The notes below the pieces were generated by a model, which saw only the letters and a list, made by a program, of their open reading frames with translations, had not been told where the DNA came from and did no database searches. From contig JAABQW010000320.1 in assembly GCA_011391275.1 (NCBI GenBank), forward strand, positions 1 through 37,773: DNA of 37,773 bases. The letters are read 5' to 3'. Positions 16,812 to 26,755 of this stretch are shown piece after piece. Origin of the DNA: Betaproteobacteria bacterium (GTDB lineage: Bacteria > Pseudomonadota > Gammaproteobacteria > Burkholderiales > Usitatibacteraceae). The translations under genes and the position numbers were made by a program. Within the stretch, counting starts at the first letter, position 1; each line of letters opens with the position of its first letter.

Positions 16812-17384
16812 CTAGCAGGCCCTGGGATCTGTGGCGTCGACCACGGTGGGGTCGCACATGCGCATCTGCCCGCCCGCACTGATGAGGATGCGCAGGTTGC
16901 GGCTTTCGGCGGCCGGGAGCACGGACGAGTCGGCGTCGATCTGGGTAAGCAACGCCGAGCCGTCGGCGTTCATGTCGTTCGGCGGGTCGGGCGTGCGGCC
17001 GAGGCCCGTGAAAGTGACCGAAAAGGCGTCGTTCGGCGTCGGGGTGACGATGGCCGTGCGGGAGCCCTCGCCTGCGGCGGCCGACCGCAGCACCTCGCCC
17101 GTGGAGGCGAGGGTGACCGTCCACCCGGTCCCTCCAACCGCAGCGGGATTGGTCAGCGTGAACACGGCGTTGGAGTTGCGGCGGACGGCCTCGGTACGGG
17201 CGGCCTGCAGTCCCGACATGATGGATTCCGTGGCGGTGCGGATCTGGGCGTTCTGCAGCCACTCGGTGAAGCTGGGTATCCCGGTCGCGACCAGGATCGC
17301 GATGATCACGATGGTGATCGCGACCTCCGTCAGGGAGAAGCCGCGCTGGGAGATGGCGGCCAGGCCGCCCCGGTCTCTCAGCAC
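16812..17384 (-). CDS. fimT: GspH/FimT-family minor pilin
   Basis: This 190-residue pseudopilin begins at a GTG that overlaps the pilE stop (GTGCTGA), with GGAAGGA well placed upstream. The signal motif is ISQRG, cleavage after Gly15, then FSLTEVAITIVIIAILVATG with Glu at +5. The mature part has the GspH/FimT pattern SFTEWLQNAQIRTATESIMS, then LQAARTEAVRRNS. No ATG fits between the stop upstream and the signal motif, which supports the GTG. FimT and FimU are close relatives and cannot be separated by eye. Confidence 0.87.
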   Translation of the reverse strand: MLRDRGGLAAISQRGFSLTEVAITIVIIAILVATGIPSFTEWLQNAQIRTATESIMSGLQAARTEAVRRNSNAVFTLTNPAAVGGTGWTVTLASTGEVLRSAAAGEGSRTAIVTPTPNDAFSVTFTGLGRTPDPPNDMNADGSALLTQIDADSSVLPAAESRNLRILISAGGQMRMCDPTVVDATDPRAC

Positions 17385-17818
17385 GATCCGTCCTTCCTGG
17401 TTATCCAGCAGTCCGCGGACGCCGCCCAGCCCGAGGGGGCGGCAGGAGTGGCCCGGGCATTGGCCTGGTCGACCGTGAACGTGAACCCCAGCATCTGCCC
17501 GGACCCGATGCCCTGCAGCGTGTAGGTATTGGCGGTGGACGCGGAGCACGAGAAGGTGAAGTACTTGCTCGAGGTGGTGTCGGCCGCGCAATCCGGGGCG
17601 CCCACGTAGGTCCGGTTGTTGTCGTAGAAGGCCTCCATCCGCACGCGCTTGGCCGCGAGGGCCGATGTCACCTCCGCGATGCGGCTGCGGATGATGTAGT
17701 CGCGGTAGGACGGCAGCGCGATGGCCGCCAGGATCCCCACGATGGCCACGACCATCATGAGTTCGATGAGCGTGAAACCGGACTCGCCGCGGACGCTGCC
17801 CTGGGTGACCCTTGCCAT
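17378..17818 (-). CDS. pilE: Minor pilin PilE, first gene of the pilus operon
   Basis: This 146-residue type IV pilin begins MARVTQGSVRGESG, cleavage after Gly14, then FTLIELMMVVAIVGILAAIA with Glu at +5. The C-terminal disulphide loop ends SADCWITRKDGSC, which is typical of the minor pilin PilE rather than the major subunit. AAGGAG precedes the ATG. Here pilE leads the operon; in Pseudomonas it is usually last, after pilY1. The next gene starts within its last codons, so translation is coupled. Two ACCGTT repeats lie upstream. A role as major pilin is not excluded. Confidence 0.88.
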   Translation of the reverse strand: MARVTQGSVRGESGFTLIELMMVVAIVGILAAIALPSYRDYIIRSRIAEVTSALAAKRVRMEAFYDNNRTYVGAPDCAADTTSSKYFTFSCSASTANTYTLQGIGSGQMLGFTFTVDQANARATPAAPSGWAASADCWITRKDGSC

Positions 17819-17832
17819 GAGATTCTCCTTCG

Positions 17833-17874
17833 GACCGTTCTCGATTATGGGAGTGCCATGATGACCGTTTCGCC
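17833..17874 (-). promoter_or_regulatory. Paired ACCGTT repeats upstream of pilE (possible LytTR/AlgR sites)
   Basis: On the plus strand GACCGTTCTCG (17833-17843) and GACCGTTTCGCC (17863-17874) are direct repeats 30 bases apart, about three helical turns. ACCGTT is the core of the AlgR/LytTR half-site, and a LytTR regulator is encoded at 34242-35012. They lie 15-56 bases before the pilE ATG. No clear sigma-70 or sigma-54 promoter accompanies them. Confidence 0.35.
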
Positions 17875-18012
17875 GCGGGAGCGCTTGCCGGCACCGGCTC
17901 GTGCTCCCGCTTCGTAGGCGACCTGCGGCCGGATTCCGGCATGCCACGCCCTCATGAAGCAGGGTATTGGCGCCGCGGCAAGGAGGGAAGCCGGGCAGGC
18001 TGAGTGGCGCTT

Positions 18013-18033
18013 GCCGACCGATGAACGGTCGGC
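18013..18033. repeat. 8-bp perfect hairpin in the pilE/tRNA-Thr gap
   Basis: GCCGACCG-ATGAA-CGGTCGGC is a perfect stem-loop. It lies in the 277-base gene-free stretch between pilE and tRNA-Thr, which otherwise shows no coding potential. A further GC stem lies at 18061-18086. Confidence 0.5.
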
Positions 18034-18060
18034 CGGTGGCCGGGCGGCCCGGAAACGGAC

Positions 18061-18086
18061 GGGGCCCGGCCTTCCGGCCGGGCCCC
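18061..18086 (-). terminator. GC hairpin downstream of tRNA-Thr, possible terminator
   Basis: GGGGCCCGGCC, loop TTCC, GGCCGGGCCCC forms an 11-bp perfect stem starting 10 bases after the encoded CCA of tRNA-Thr. The minus-strand sequence after the stem (GTCCGTTTCC) has only a weak U-run, so termination efficiency is uncertain. Confidence 0.5.
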
Positions 18087-18095
18087 TGGGGAACG

Positions 18096-18171
<76 letters not shown>

Positions 18172-18184
18172 ACGCGAGGGGGCG

Positions 18185-18215
18185 ATTATAGCGCGACAGT
18201 GCCCCGGTCGGCCAA
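18185..18215 (-). promoter_or_regulatory. tRNA-Thr promoter
   Basis: A perfect TATAAT (18190-18185, minus) lies 13 bases before the tRNA 5' end. A TTGGCC -35-like hexamer sits 19 bases further upstream. The discriminator CGCCCCC is GC-rich, as in stringently controlled stable-RNA promoters. Confidence 0.6.
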
Positions 18216-18247
18216 CGTGGCGCCGTCGTCGGTGGCGAGGAAAGCGC

Positions 18248-19189
18248 CTAGCCCGACTTGGCTATCGAGCGGGGCAGGGGGAACGTGACGCTCTCGACGA
18301 TGCCGTCCAGCTCCCGGACGTGCGTGGCGCCCAGGCGCTTGAGTGCCGCAATGACTTCCTGCACCAGCACCTCCGGCGCCGAGGCGCCGGCGGTGAGCCC
18401 GATGGTCCGGGCGCCGGCGATCCACTCCGGGCGCAGTTCCGTGGCGCTGTCCACGAGGTAGGCGCGCCGCCCGAGGTTCTCGGCCACCTCGCGAAGGCGG
18501 TTCGAGTTGGAGCTGTTGCCCGAGCCCACGACGATGACCACGTCGCAGCGCGGCGCCATGAACTTCACCGCGTCCTGGCGGTTCTGCGTGGCGTAGCAGA
18601 TGTCGTCCTTCTTCGGGCCGACGATGGCGGGGAAGCGCGCGCGCAACGCCGCCACGATCCGGGCCGCGTCGTCCATGGAAAGCGTGGTCTGCGTCACGTA
18701 CGCGAGGTTCGCCGGGTCGGCCACCTGCAGCCGCGCGACTTCCTCCTCGGTTTCCACGAGGTACATGCCCGAATCCGACTGTCCCATGGTGCCCTCGGCC
18801 TCTGGATGGCCCTCGTGGCCGATCATCACCACTTCGCGGCCCTGCTCGCGCATGCGGGCGACCTCGGCGTGGACCTTGGTGACGAGCGGGCAGGTGGCGT
18901 CGAAGACCTTCAGGCCCCGGCCGGCCGCCTCCTTGCGCACCGCCTGCGAGACGCCGTGCGCGGAGAAGATCACCGTGCCGCCCGCCGGGACGTCCTCGAG
19001 CTCCTCGACGAATACCGCCCCCTTGCGGCGCAGGTCTTCCACGACGAACTTGTTGTGCACGATCTCGTGGCGGACATAGATGGGCGCGCCGTGGATCTCG
19101 AGCGCCCGCTCGACGATCGCGATGGCGCGGTCGACGCCGGCGCAGAACCCGCGCGGCTTGGCGAGCACGACTTCGATGGCATCAGGCAT
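18248..19189 (-). CDS. ispH: 4-hydroxy-3-methylbut-2-enyl diphosphate reductase (IspH)
   Basis: This 313-residue [4Fe-4S] enzyme performs the last step of the non-mevalonate isoprenoid pathway, yielding IPP and DMAPP. The three cluster cysteines lie in [13 protein letters not shown] (Cys16), [11 protein letters not shown] and [14 protein letters not shown]. Further motifs are [18 protein letters not shown], the catalytic EGTMGQ region and [11 protein letters not shown]. The start overlaps the lspA stop by 8 bases, so it is the last gene of the murJ-ribF-ileS-lspA-ispH operon. Length and motifs are entirely typical. Confidence 0.97.
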   Translation of the reverse strand: MPDAIEVVLAKPRGFCAGVDRAIAIVERALEIHGAPIYVRHEIVHNKFVVEDLRRKGAVFVEELEDVPAGGTVIFSAHGVSQAVRKEAAGRGLKVFDATCPLVTKVHAEVARMREQGREVVMIGHEGHPEAEGTMGQSDSGMYLVETEEEVARLQVADPANLAYVTQTTLSMDDAARIVAALRARFPAIVGPKKDDICYATQNRQDAVKFMAPRCDVVIVVGSGNSSNSNRLREVAENLGRRAYLVDSATELRPEWIAGARTIGLTAGASAPEVLVQEVIAALKRLGATHVRELDGIVESVTFPLPRSIAKSG

Positions 19190-19697
19190 CGGGCGGCTTC
19201 CTTTCCTGGCGGTGCTCGGCGAGGGTGTCGCGGACGCCGTCCCAGAGGATCAGCGCCACGCCCACCGTGATCGCCGAATCGGCGACGTTGAAGGCGGGCC
19301 AATGGTAGCCCGCCGCATGCAGCTGGATGAAGTCGACGACGTGTCCGAGCGTCAGGCGGTCCCAGAGGTTCCCGGCGGCGCCGCCCAGCACGAGGGCGAG
19401 GGCGGACGCGAGGAGCCGGTTGCCGCCGCTCCTGCGCAGCATCGCGAGCAGCACGGCCGAGACGACTACCGTCACGCCCACGAAGAACCAGCGCTGCCAG
19501 CCGCCGGCGCCCGCCAGGAAGCTGAACGCCGCGCCGGTGTTGTGCCACAGCACGAGGTTCAGGAACGGCGCGACCACGTGGACGTCCCCCGTCCGGAAGG
19601 CGGCGCTGACCCACGCCTTGGTGGCCAGGTCGGCCGCGGCGACGGCCGCCGACAGCAGCAGCCACCGCGACCAGTGGGCCTGGACGGGTTCAGGCAT
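19182..19697 (-). CDS. lspA: Lipoprotein signal peptidase (LspA)
   Basis: This 171-residue inner-membrane aspartyl protease cleaves the signal peptide from prolipoproteins after lipidation. Four hydrophobic segments are visible. The catalytic aspartates lie in [10 protein letters not shown] and [11 protein letters not shown], and the conserved NTGAAFSFL and [10 protein letters not shown] motifs are present. The gene overlaps ileS at its start and ispH at its end, the classic ileS-lspA-ispH arrangement. Confidence 0.97.
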   Translation of the reverse strand: MPEPVQAHWSRWLLLSAAVAAADLATKAWVSAAFRTGDVHVVAPFLNLVLWHNTGAAFSFLAGAGGWQRWFFVGVTVVVSAVLLAMLRRSGGNRLLASALALVLGGAAGNLWDRLTLGHVVDFIQLHAAGYHWPAFNVADSAITVGVALILWDGVRDTLAEHRQERKPPDA

Positions 19698-22491
19698 GCC
19701 GTCTTTCCTCGCCCGGCCCTTCGATGTTGGTGACGCACCGCGTGCAGATGCCGGGGTGGCCCGGGTCCGCTCCGGTGTCCTCGCGGCAGTGCCAGCAGCG
19801 CTCGCACTTGGCGTGCGGGCTCGCCGTCACGCGCACGGCGAGGGCCGCGCCCGGCTCGACGGTGGCCGTGGAGGTGATGAGGACGAAGCGCAGGTCGGGC
19901 CCGACGCTCTCGAGGAGCGCGCGGTCGCCCTCGGGGGCGGCGATGGCGACCTCGGCCTGGAGGGACGAGCCGATGCCGCCGGACTGGCGCAGCTCCTCGA
20001 GGCTCTTCTGCACCAGCGCCCGGATCTCGCGCAGGCGCGTCCACTTCGCCGCGAGGGCGGACTCTCCGTCCTGCGCCGGCAGCACGCCGCTCCAGGCGTG
20101 GAAGAAGACGCTCTCCTCGCGCCCGGGGTGCAGCACTTCCCAGGCCTCCTCGGCCGTGAAGGAGAGGATGGGCGCCATGAGGCGAAGCAGCATCTGCGTG
20201 ATGTGGTGGAGCGCCGACTGCGCCGAGCGCCTCGCGGCGGAATCGCGCCCGCAGGTGTAGAGCCGGTCCTTGAGCACGTCGAGGTAGAAGCCGCCGAGGT
20301 CCTCGGAGCAGAACGTCTGGATCCGCTGCGTCACGAGGTGGAACTCGAAGCGCGCGTAGTCCCCCATGGCCGCCTCCGCCATCGAGCGCGTCATCGCCAG
20401 GGCGTAGCGGTCGATCTCCAGCCACTCGCCGGGGGGCAGGAGGTGGGCGCCGGCGTCGAAGTCGGCGGTGTTGGCGAGCAGGAACCGCAGCGTGTTGCGG
20501 ATGCGGCGGTAGCTCTCCACGACGCGCTTGAGGATCTCGTCGGAGATGTAGAGCTCGCCGGAATAGTCGGCCGAGGCGACCCACAGCCGGATGATCTCGG
20601 CGCCCAGCGTGTCGGACACCTTCTGGGGCGCGATGACGTTGCCCAGCGACTTCGACATCTTCCGGCCCTGGCCGTCCACCACGAAGCCGTGGGTGAGGAG
20701 CGCGTCGTAGGGCGCGCGGCCGTCCATCGCGCAACTGGTGAGCAGGCTCGACTGGAACCAGCCGCGGTGCTGGTCCGAGCCCTCGAGGTAGAGGTCGGCG
20801 GGCCACTTCTGCCCCTTCAGGCCGCGCAGCACCGAGAAGTGCGTGGTGCCCGAGTCGAACCAGACGTCCACGGTGTCGGTGAGCTTGCGGTACTTCGCGG
20901 GGTCGACGCCGAAGTCCTCGCAGGTGGCCGCGAACCACGCTTCGATGCCGCCCCTGGCGACGCGGGCGGCGGCCTCCTCGACCAGCCGTTCGGTTTCCGG
21001 GTGCAGCTCGTCGGTGTCGCGGTCGAGGAAGAAGGGCAGCGGCACGCCCCAGTTGCGCTGGCGGGAGAGCGTCCAGTCCGGGCGGCCGGCGACCATCGCC
21101 TCGATGCGCGATCTTCCCCACGAGGGGTAGAAGGTCGTGTCGGCGATGGCCTTCTGCGCCGTCTCGCGCAGCGTCCGGCCGTTGCCGTCCATGCCTGCAG
21201 CCGCGGGCCTGTCCATGCCGATGAACCACTGCGTGGTGGCGCGGAAGATGATCGGCGTCTTGTGCCGCCAGCAATGCGGGTAGCTGTGCCGGAACGGCTC
21301 GTTCCTGAGGAGCGAGCCGTTGGCGGAGAGCATCTCGAGGATCGGTTTCTCGGCCTCGCGCACGCCCTGGCCCGCGAAGTGCGGGACGCCCGCCTTGAAG
21401 CGGCCGCGGTCGTCCACGGGCTGGTCGAGGGGCAGGCCGAACTTCACGCCGGCGTCGAAGTCCTCGGCACCGTGGGCCGGCGCGGTGTGCACCAGCCCCG
21501 TGCCGGCCTCGAGCGTCACGTGCTCGCCGGTGATCATCGGCACGTCGCGCGGCTCCAGCGGATGGCGGAACGCGAGGCCCTCGAGCGCGCTGCCCGCGGC
21601 GCGGCCCAGGACCGCCGAGGCCTCGAGGCCGAAGCGCTTCAGGCATGCCTCGCGAAGCTCCGCCGCAAGGATGAGTGCGCCGCGGTCCGTTGCGACAAGC
21701 TCGTACTCGTGGCCCGGGTGCGCGGCGATGGCCTGGTTGCCGGGAAGCGTCCAGGGCGTGGTGGTCCAGATCACCGCGAACGCCTTTTCGGGCGCCTGCG
21801 CGAGGCCGAAGGCGCGCGCGACGGCGGCGGGGTCGGCGGCCGCGAAGGCGACGTCGATGGCGGCCGAGGTCTTGTCCTCGTACTCGACCTCGGCTTCCGC
21901 CAGGGCCGACCCGCACTCGATGCACCAGTTGACCGGCTTCAGTCCCCGGTACAGGAGCCCCTTCTTCCAGATGCGCGCGAGCGCCCGGATCTCGTCGGCT
22001 TCCGTCGCGAAATCCATCGTCTTGTAGGGGTGCTCCCAGTCCGCGATCACGCCCAGGCGGCGGAAGTCCGCCATCTGGCGCTCGATCTGCTCGGCGGCGT
22101 AGGCGCGGCACAGCTCGCGCGCCTTGTTGCCCTCGAGGTGGCGACCGTGCTTCTTCTCGATCTGGTGCTCGATGGGCAGCCCGTGGCAGTCCCAGCCGGG
22201 CGTGTAGGGCGCGTCGAAGCCCGCCATCGTCTTTGACTTGACGATCACGTCCTTGAGGACCTTGTTCACCGCGTGGCCGATGTGGATGTCGCCGTTGGCG
22301 TACGGCGGGCCGTCGTGCAGGACGAACAGCGGGCGGCCGCGGCAGGCCTCGCGGATGCGGGCGTAGAGGCCCTTCTCCTGCCAGGCCTTCACCCACCCCG
22401 GTTCCCGCTTCGCGAGGTCGCCTCGCATGGGGAAGGGGGTGTCGGGCAGGTTGAGGGTCAGCTTGTAGTCGGTCTTCGCGTCATTCGCCAT
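19690..22491 (-). CDS. ileS: Isoleucyl-tRNA synthetase
   Basis: This 933-residue class I synthetase charges tRNA-Ile. It has the HIGH motif (residues 70-73, in [14 protein letters not shown]), a CP1 editing domain, the tRNA-selecting WDCHGLPIE region, and KMSKS at 611-615. A C-terminal zinc finger has four cysteines in CERCWHC and CTRC near residues 898-920. The length matches the bacterial, mupirocin-sensitive type. The ATG at 22491 overlaps the ribF stop by one base (TGATG). No T-box leader is seen, as expected for a proteobacterium. Confidence 0.97.
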   Translation of the reverse strand: MANDAKTDYKLTLNLPDTPFPMRGDLAKREPGWVKAWQEKGLYARIREACRGRPLFVLHDGPPYANGDIHIGHAVNKVLKDVIVKSKTMAGFDAPYTPGWDCHGLPIEHQIEKKHGRHLEGNKARELCRAYAAEQIERQMADFRRLGVIADWEHPYKTMDFATEADEIRALARIWKKGLLYRGLKPVNWCIECGSALAEAEVEYEDKTSAAIDVAFAAADPAAVARAFGLAQAPEKAFAVIWTTTPWTLPGNQAIAAHPGHEYELVATDRGALILAAELREACLKRFGLEASAVLGRAAGSALEGLAFRHPLEPRDVPMITGEHVTLEAGTGLVHTAPAHGAEDFDAGVKFGLPLDQPVDDRGRFKAGVPHFAGQGVREAEKPILEMLSANGSLLRNEPFRHSYPHCWRHKTPIIFRATTQWFIGMDRPAAAGMDGNGRTLRETAQKAIADTTFYPSWGRSRIEAMVAGRPDWTLSRQRNWGVPLPFFLDRDTDELHPETERLVEEAAARVARGGIEAWFAATCEDFGVDPAKYRKLTDTVDVWFDSGTTHFSVLRGLKGQKWPADLYLEGSDQHRGWFQSSLLTSCAMDGRAPYDALLTHGFVVDGQGRKMSKSLGNVIAPQKVSDTLGAEIIRLWVASADYSGELYISDEILKRVVESYRRIRNTLRFLLANTADFDAGAHLLPPGEWLEIDRYALAMTRSMAEAAMGDYARFEFHLVTQRIQTFCSEDLGGFYLDVLKDRLYTCGRDSAARRSAQSALHHITQMLLRLMAPILSFTAEEAWEVLHPGREESVFFHAWSGVLPAQDGESALAAKWTRLREIRALVQKSLEELRQSGGIGSSLQAEVAIAAPEGDRALLESVGPDLRFVLITSTATVEPGAALAVRVTASPHAKCERCWHCREDTGADPGHPGICTRCVTNIEGPGEERRHA

Positions 22492-23426
22492 CAGGTCCCC
22501 GATTTTTCGCGGAAGTAGGCCCGCGCCGCTTCGCAGTCCAGGCGGATCTGCGCCACGAGCTCGTCGAGCGAGGCGTATTTCGCCTCGTCGCGCAGCTTCT
22601 TGAGGAACTCGATGGAAAGGCGACGCCCGTAGAGGTCGCCCGAGAAGTCGAAGAGGTACGCTTCGAGAGTCGCCGGGCCGTTCCTTGCCACGACCGGCTT
22701 GTATCCCAGGCTCGCCACTCCCTCGAGTCCGCGAGTTGCCGCACCGGCGCATTTTACCGCAAAGACCCCCGTCATCACGGGGCGCCCCGGCGGAAGCGCG
22801 ATGTTGGCCGTGGGATAGCCGAGGTTGCGGCCGAGCTTCGCGCCGTGGACGACGCGGCCGCAGATGGCATAGGGCCGCCCGAGGAGCTGCGCGGCGAGGC
22901 CCAGGTCGCCCGACGAAAGCGCCTCGCGCACCCGCGTGCTCGACACCCGCTCGTCGCCGTCGGCGACGGTCGCGAGCGTCTCGACTTCGTAGCCCAGGCG
23001 CGCGCCCTCGGCGGCGAGGAGGGCCACGTCGCCCGCGCGCCTGGCGCCGAAGCGGAAATCCCTGCCCACGAGCACCCGGCGCGCGCCGTGCAGCTCGCGC
23101 AGGCGCCGCGCGAACGCCTCGGCCGAAAGGGAAGCGAACTCGCGCGTGAACCGGCAGATGTAGGCGATGCGGATGCCCGCGTCGGCGAAGGCGTGGAGCC
23201 GGGCCGAAAGCGACGACAGGCGCGGCGGGGCGCGGTCCGGGAAAAGCAGTTCCCGCGGCATGGGCTCGAAGGTGAGGACCGCGGGTTCGACGCCGAGCGC
23301 GGCGGCTTCGTCCACCACCCGCGCGAGGAGCGCCTGGTGGCCGCGATGCACGCCGTCGAAGCTCCCGATGGCGACCACCGCGTCGGGGGCGCCGGGCTTC
23401 GGGTCGCGGATGACCTGGAGGTTCAT
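22491..23426 (-). CDS. ribF: Bifunctional riboflavin kinase / FAD synthetase (RibF)
   Basis: This 311-residue protein makes FMN from riboflavin and then FAD. The N-terminal adenylyltransferase domain has the nucleotide-binding [14 protein letters not shown] (about 21-34) and [13 protein letters not shown]. The C-terminal kinase domain has [16 protein letters not shown] and a terminal FLRDE-like helix ([19 protein letters not shown]). The start overlaps the murJ stop as ATGA. No FMN riboswitch is seen. The murJ-ribF-ileS order is common in betaproteobacteria. Confidence 0.96.
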   Translation of the reverse strand: MNLQVIRDPKPGAPDAVVAIGSFDGVHRGHQALLARVVDEAAALGVEPAVLTFEPMPRELLFPDRAPPRLSSLSARLHAFADAGIRIAYICRFTREFASLSAEAFARRLRELHGARRVLVGRDFRFGARRAGDVALLAAEGARLGYEVETLATVADGDERVSSTRVREALSSGDLGLAAQLLGRPYAICGRVVHGAKLGRNLGYPTANIALPPGRPVMTGVFAVKCAGAATRGLEGVASLGYKPVVARNGPATLEAYLFDFSGDLYGRRLSIEFLKKLRDEAKYASLDELVAQIRLDCEAARAYFREKSGT

Positions 23427-24955
23427 TCGTGCCGCGCGAACTGCTTCACGCGGAAGCCGAGCGCCCACAGGGTGGCGAAGTAGACGGACATGGCCCCCGC
23501 GATCACGGCGGTGAGCTTCAGGGCGCGCGTCGTCGCGGGGATGGCGAACCACGACTGCTCCGAGCCCATCCCGTACCAGATCAGGCCGCCCATCATGTAG
23601 AGCGCCACGCAGAGCTTGAGCAGGAACGCACCCCAGTCGGGGGCGGGCTGCCAGTGGCCGCGGCGGCGCATCAGCAGCCACAGCCATCCCGCGTTGAACA
23701 TGGCGCCTGCCGAGATCGCGGCCGCGAGTCCCGCGTGCCCCAGCCACGGCACCAGGGCGAGGTTGGCGGCCTGCGTGACGGCCAGGGTGGCCAGGGCGAC
23801 CTTCACGGGCGTGCGGATGTTCTGCCGGGCATAGAACCCCGGTGCGAGGATCTTCACGAGGATGATGCTTACCAGCCCGGCGGCGTAGGCGATGAGGGCG
23901 GAGCGGGTCATCAGGACGTCGTGACGGGTGAATTCGCCGTGCCAGAAGAGCGTTGCGGCGAGCGGCGTGGCCAGCAGCGCGAGCCCCAGCGCCGCCGGGA
24001 GCGCGAGAAGGAGCGCCAGCCGCAGGCCCCAGTCGAGGAGGCGGGAGTACGCGCCGATGTCGTTGTTGCTGTGATGCCGCACCAGCGAGGGCAGGAGCAC
24101 GGTGCCCATCGCCACGCCCAGGAGCGCCGAGGGGAACTCCATGAGCCGGTCGGCATAGTAGAGCCACGACACGGACCCGTCGCGCAGCCACGAGGCGATG
24201 TGCGTGTTGATGACGAGGCTCACCTGCGCGACCGAGACGCCGAGGGCCGCCGGGGCCATGAGCTTGAGGACGCGCACCACGCCCTCGTCCCGCGGGTCCC
24301 ATTTCGGCATCGGCAGCATGCGGATGCGAAGCAGGAAAGGCACCTGGAAGGCGAGCTGGAGCGCCCCGCCCGCGAACACTGCCCAGGCGAGCGCCATGAT
24401 CGGGCGGTCGAAGTGCGGCGCGGCGAAGATGGCGAAGCCGATGAACGAGAGGTTCAGCAGCACCGGCGTGAAGGCCGGCACCTTGAAGTGCCCCCAGGTG
24501 TTGAGGATCCCGGCGGCGAAGCTGGTGAGCGAGATGAAGAAGATGTACGGGAAGCAGATCCTCAGCATCGCCACCGTCAGGGCGAACTTGTCCGCGTCCT
24601 TCGCGAAGCCGGCCGCGCTCGCGTAGACCAGGAGAGGGGCGGCCACCACGCCCACCGCCGTCACCACCAGGAGCGCGACGGCGAGGACGCCGAGCAGGCG
24701 GGAAGCCAGCGCCCGGGTCGCCTCCTCGCCGCTCCTTGTCCTGTACTCGCCCAGGATGGGGACGAACGCCTGCGAGAACGCGCCCTCCGCGAAGAGCCGC
24801 CGCAGCAGGTTGGGCAGGCGGAAGGCGACCACGAACGCGTCCATCGCGAACCCGGCGCCGAAGGTGATGGCGAGGAGCACGTCGCGCGCGAACCCGGTGA
24901 TGCGCGACACGAGCGTCATCGCGCTGACCGAGGCGGCTGCCTTGAGGAGGTTCAT
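23423..24955 (-). CDS. murJ: Lipid II flippase MurJ
   Basis: This 510-residue polytopic membrane protein of the MOP superfamily has about 13-14 predicted helices. It moves lipid II across the inner membrane for peptidoglycan synthesis. Signatures include [20 protein letters not shown], then [20 protein letters not shown] with the essential arginines, and [12 protein letters not shown]. The ATG at 24955 gives [15 protein letters not shown], the usual start. It heads the five-gene operon and is divergent from rpsT, with 130 bases between them. Confidence 0.97.
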   Translation of the reverse strand: MNLLKAAASVSAMTLVSRITGFARDVLLAITFGAGFAMDAFVVAFRLPNLLRRLFAEGAFSQAFVPILGEYRTRSGEEATRALASRLLGVLAVALLVVTAVGVVAAPLLVYASAAGFAKDADKFALTVAMLRICFPYIFFISLTSFAAGILNTWGHFKVPAFTPVLLNLSFIGFAIFAAPHFDRPIMALAWAVFAGGALQLAFQVPFLLRIRMLPMPKWDPRDEGVVRVLKLMAPAALGVSVAQVSLVINTHIASWLRDGSVSWLYYADRLMEFPSALLGVAMGTVLLPSLVRHHSNNDIGAYSRLLDWGLRLALLLALPAALGLALLATPLAATLFWHGEFTRHDVLMTRSALIAYAAGLVSIILVKILAPGFYARQNIRTPVKVALATLAVTQAANLALVPWLGHAGLAAAISAGAMFNAGWLWLLMRRRGHWQPAPDWGAFLLKLCVALYMMGGLIWYGMGSEQSWFAIPATTRALKLTAVIAGAMSVYFATLWALGFRVKQFARHE

Positions 24956-25015
24956 GGACGAGGCGGCGCGTCGGGGGCGCCGGGGGGCGCGAAACGCGGG
25001 GGGGAACCTAGGGCT

Positions 25016-25044
25016 TTGTTTTGACAGGACAAGCGATGTATAAT
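25016..25044 (+). promoter_or_regulatory. rpsT promoter
   Basis: TTGTTT (25016-25021), a 17-base spacer and a perfect TATAAT (25039-25044) form a good sigma-70 promoter. Transcription would start near 25051, giving a leader of about 35 nt. A tempting TTGACA at 25021 is only 12 bases from the -10 and is too close. Confidence 0.7.
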
Positions 25045-25085
25045 ATCAGGCTTCGTTTTCGAACCCCGACCCTCAGGATCACGAC

Positions 25086-25358
25086 ATGGCCAATTCCAAG
25101 CAGGCAGCGAAACGCGCCAAGCAGGCAGCCAAGCAGCGCACTGCCAACATGGGCCTTCGCACGACCCTTCGCACCGCGATCAAGAAGGTGAAGACCGCGA
25201 TCGCCGCCGGCGACGCGCAGGCCGCGCAGGCCGCCTTCGACGCGAACGTCTCGACGATCGACCGCATCGCCGACAAGAAGATCATCCACAAGAACAAGGC
25301 TTCCCGCCACAAGAGCCGCCTGGCCCAGCAGGTCAAGGCCCTCGCGCCCCGCGCCTAG
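25086..25358 (+). CDS. rpsT: 30S ribosomal protein S20
   Basis: This 90-residue, very basic protein binds 16S rRNA early in 30S assembly. It starts [20 protein letters not shown], the usual S20 N-terminus, and contains [13 protein letters not shown] and the conserved [20 protein letters not shown] lies 8 bases before the ATG. It is transcribed alone from the promoter at 25016-25044, opposite murJ, as in many proteobacteria. Confidence 0.98.
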   Translation: MANSKQAAKRAKQAAKQRTANMGLRTTLRTAIKKVKTAIAAGDAQAAQAAFDANVSTIDRIADKKIIHKNKASRHKSRLAQQVKALAPRA

Positions 25359-25367
25359 GTTCCTCCC

Positions 25368-25390
25368 GCCGGGGGCGCCACGCTCCCGGC
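25368..25390 (+). terminator. Hairpin after rpsT, weak terminator candidate
   Basis: GCCGGGGGC, loop GCCAC, GCTCCCGGC forms a 9-bp stem with one G-U pair, 10 bases after the rpsT stop. There is no clear U-tract, so it may be only a 3' stabiliser. Confidence 0.35.
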
Positions 25391-25465
25391 AGCCGCCTTG
25401 GCGATCCCCATCCCGGGAGTCGCGAATCGCGATGGAAGCGTCAACGGCCCGCCGCTCCCGAGCGG

Positions 25466-25495
25466 TTGCGGCGGCCCGCGCAATTGGCCGATAAT
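25466..25495 (+). promoter_or_regulatory. Probable argD-argF promoter
   Basis: TTGCGG (25466-25471), an 18-base spacer and GATAAT (25490-25495) lie 58 bases before the argD ATG. The -10 is flanked by CAATT and AATTG arms, a short dyad that could bind a regulator. It does not match the E. coli ArgR box. The rest of the 195-base gap shows only hairpins. Confidence 0.45.
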
Positions 25496-25553
25496 TGCCC
25501 TTCCCACATCCACGGCGGCGCGAGGCCGCCGTGATCGTTTCTGCGAGGCGTTT

Positions 25554-26750
25554 ATGGCTGCCGCTCACCTCATGAATACCTACCTGCCCCAGCCCGTGGC
25601 GTTCGCACGCGGCGAGGGTGCCTGGTTGTGGGACACCGAGGGCAAGCGATACCTCGACGCGCTCGCGGGCATCGCGGTGAGCGGCCTCGGCCACGGCCAC
25701 CCCGTGCTCTCCCGGGCGATCGCCGAGCAGGCGGCGAAGCTCATCCACACCTCCAACCTCTTCCGCGTGGTCGAGCAGGAAGCCCTCGCGGAGAAGGTCT
25801 GCGCCCTCGCGGGCATGGACAACGCGTTCTTCTGCAACTCGGGGGCCGAGGCCAACGAGTGCGCCATCAAGATCGCGCGCCTGCACGGGCACCAGCGCGG
25901 CATCGAGAACCCCTCCATCGTCGTGATGGAAAAGGCGTGGCACGGCCGCACGCTGGCCACGCTCTCGGCCACGGGCTCCCGCAAGGCCCAGGCCGGCTTC
26001 GAGCCCCTGATGGGCGGGTTCCTGCGCGTGCCCTACAACGACCTCGGGGCCATCGAGCGGCTGAGCGAGCACCCGTCGGTGGTCGCCGTCCTGCTCGAGG
26101 TGCTCCAGGGCGAGGGCGGCATCCTCGTCGCCGACGACGACTACCTGCGCAAGGTCCGCGAGCTCTGCGACCGCCGCCAGTGGCTGCTCATGATCGACGA
26201 AGTGCAGAGCGGCATCGGCCGCACGGGCAAGTGGTTCGCCCACCAGTGGGCGGGCATCGTCCCGGACGTGATGCCGCTCGCCAAGGGGCTCGCCTCGGGC
26301 GTGCCCGTCGGCGCCTGCCTCGCCAGGGGCGTGGCGGCCGACGTGTTCAAGCCGGGCAACCACGGCACGACGTTCGGCGGCGGGCCGCTGGTCTCCGTCG
26401 CCGCGCTCACCACGCTCGAGGTGATCGAGAAGGACGGGCTCCTCGCCAACGCGGCGCGGCAGGGCGAGGCCATCGCCCAGGGGCTGGCCCGCGAATTCGC
26501 CGGCGTGGCCGGCGTCAGGGAGATCCGCGGCAAGGGCCTCATGATCGGCATCGAGCTCGACCGGCCCTGCGGCGACCTCGTCCGCCGGGGCCTGGAGGCG
26601 GGGATCGTGATCAACGTGACGGCGGACAAGGTGGTGCGGCTCCTGCCGCCCCTGGTCTACGGCGACGCGGAGTCGCGCGAGCTGGTCGCGCGCCTGGCGC
26701 CGATCGTGAAGGCTTTCCTCGCCGAGGCGGCACCGGCCGCCGCGGGCTAG
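25554..26750 (+). CDS. argD: Acetylornithine aminotransferase (ArgD family)
   Basis: This 398-residue PLP-dependent class III aminotransferase converts N-acetylglutamate semialdehyde to N-acetylornithine; it may also act in lysine synthesis. The family motifs are NSGAEANECAIKIARLHG, MEKAWHGRTLATLSATG, LLMIDEVQSGIGRTG and the PLP lysine in MPLAKGLASGVPVGA. The ATG at 25554 is chosen because GAGG lies about 5 bases upstream; an ATG at 25572 (MNTYLPQP) is possible. The frame is open further upstream but non-conserved. argF follows after 5 bases. Confidence 0.94.
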   Translation: MAAAHLMNTYLPQPVAFARGEGAWLWDTEGKRYLDALAGIAVSGLGHGHPVLSRAIAEQAAKLIHTSNLFRVVEQEALAEKVCALAGMDNAFFCNSGAEANECAIKIARLHGHQRGIENPSIVVMEKAWHGRTLATLSATGSRKAQAGFEPLMGGFLRVPYNDLGAIERLSEHPSVVAVLLEVLQGEGGILVADDDYLRKVRELCDRRQWLLMIDEVQSGIGRTGKWFAHQWAGIVPDVMPLAKGLASGVPVGACLARGVAADVFKPGNHGTTFGGGPLVSVAALTTLEVIEKDGLLANAARQGEAIAQGLAREFAGVAGVREIRGKGLMIGIELDRPCGDLVRRGLEAGIVINVTADKVVRLLPPLVYGDAESRELVARLAPIVKAFLAEAAPAAAG

Positions 26751-26755
26751 CCGCG

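Noticed and set aside
17846-17857. TGGCAC on the minus strand upstream of pilE as a sigma-54 -24 element
   Set aside because: The required GC of the -12 element is absent at the right spacing.
19327-22236. A 969-codon open frame antisense to ileS
   Set aside because: Low-complexity shadow of a clear isoleucyl-tRNA synthetase gene; no start signal or motif.
25021-25044. TTGACA paired with the rpsT TATAAT
   Set aside because: The spacer is only 12 bases; TTGTTT at 25016 with 17 bases fits better.
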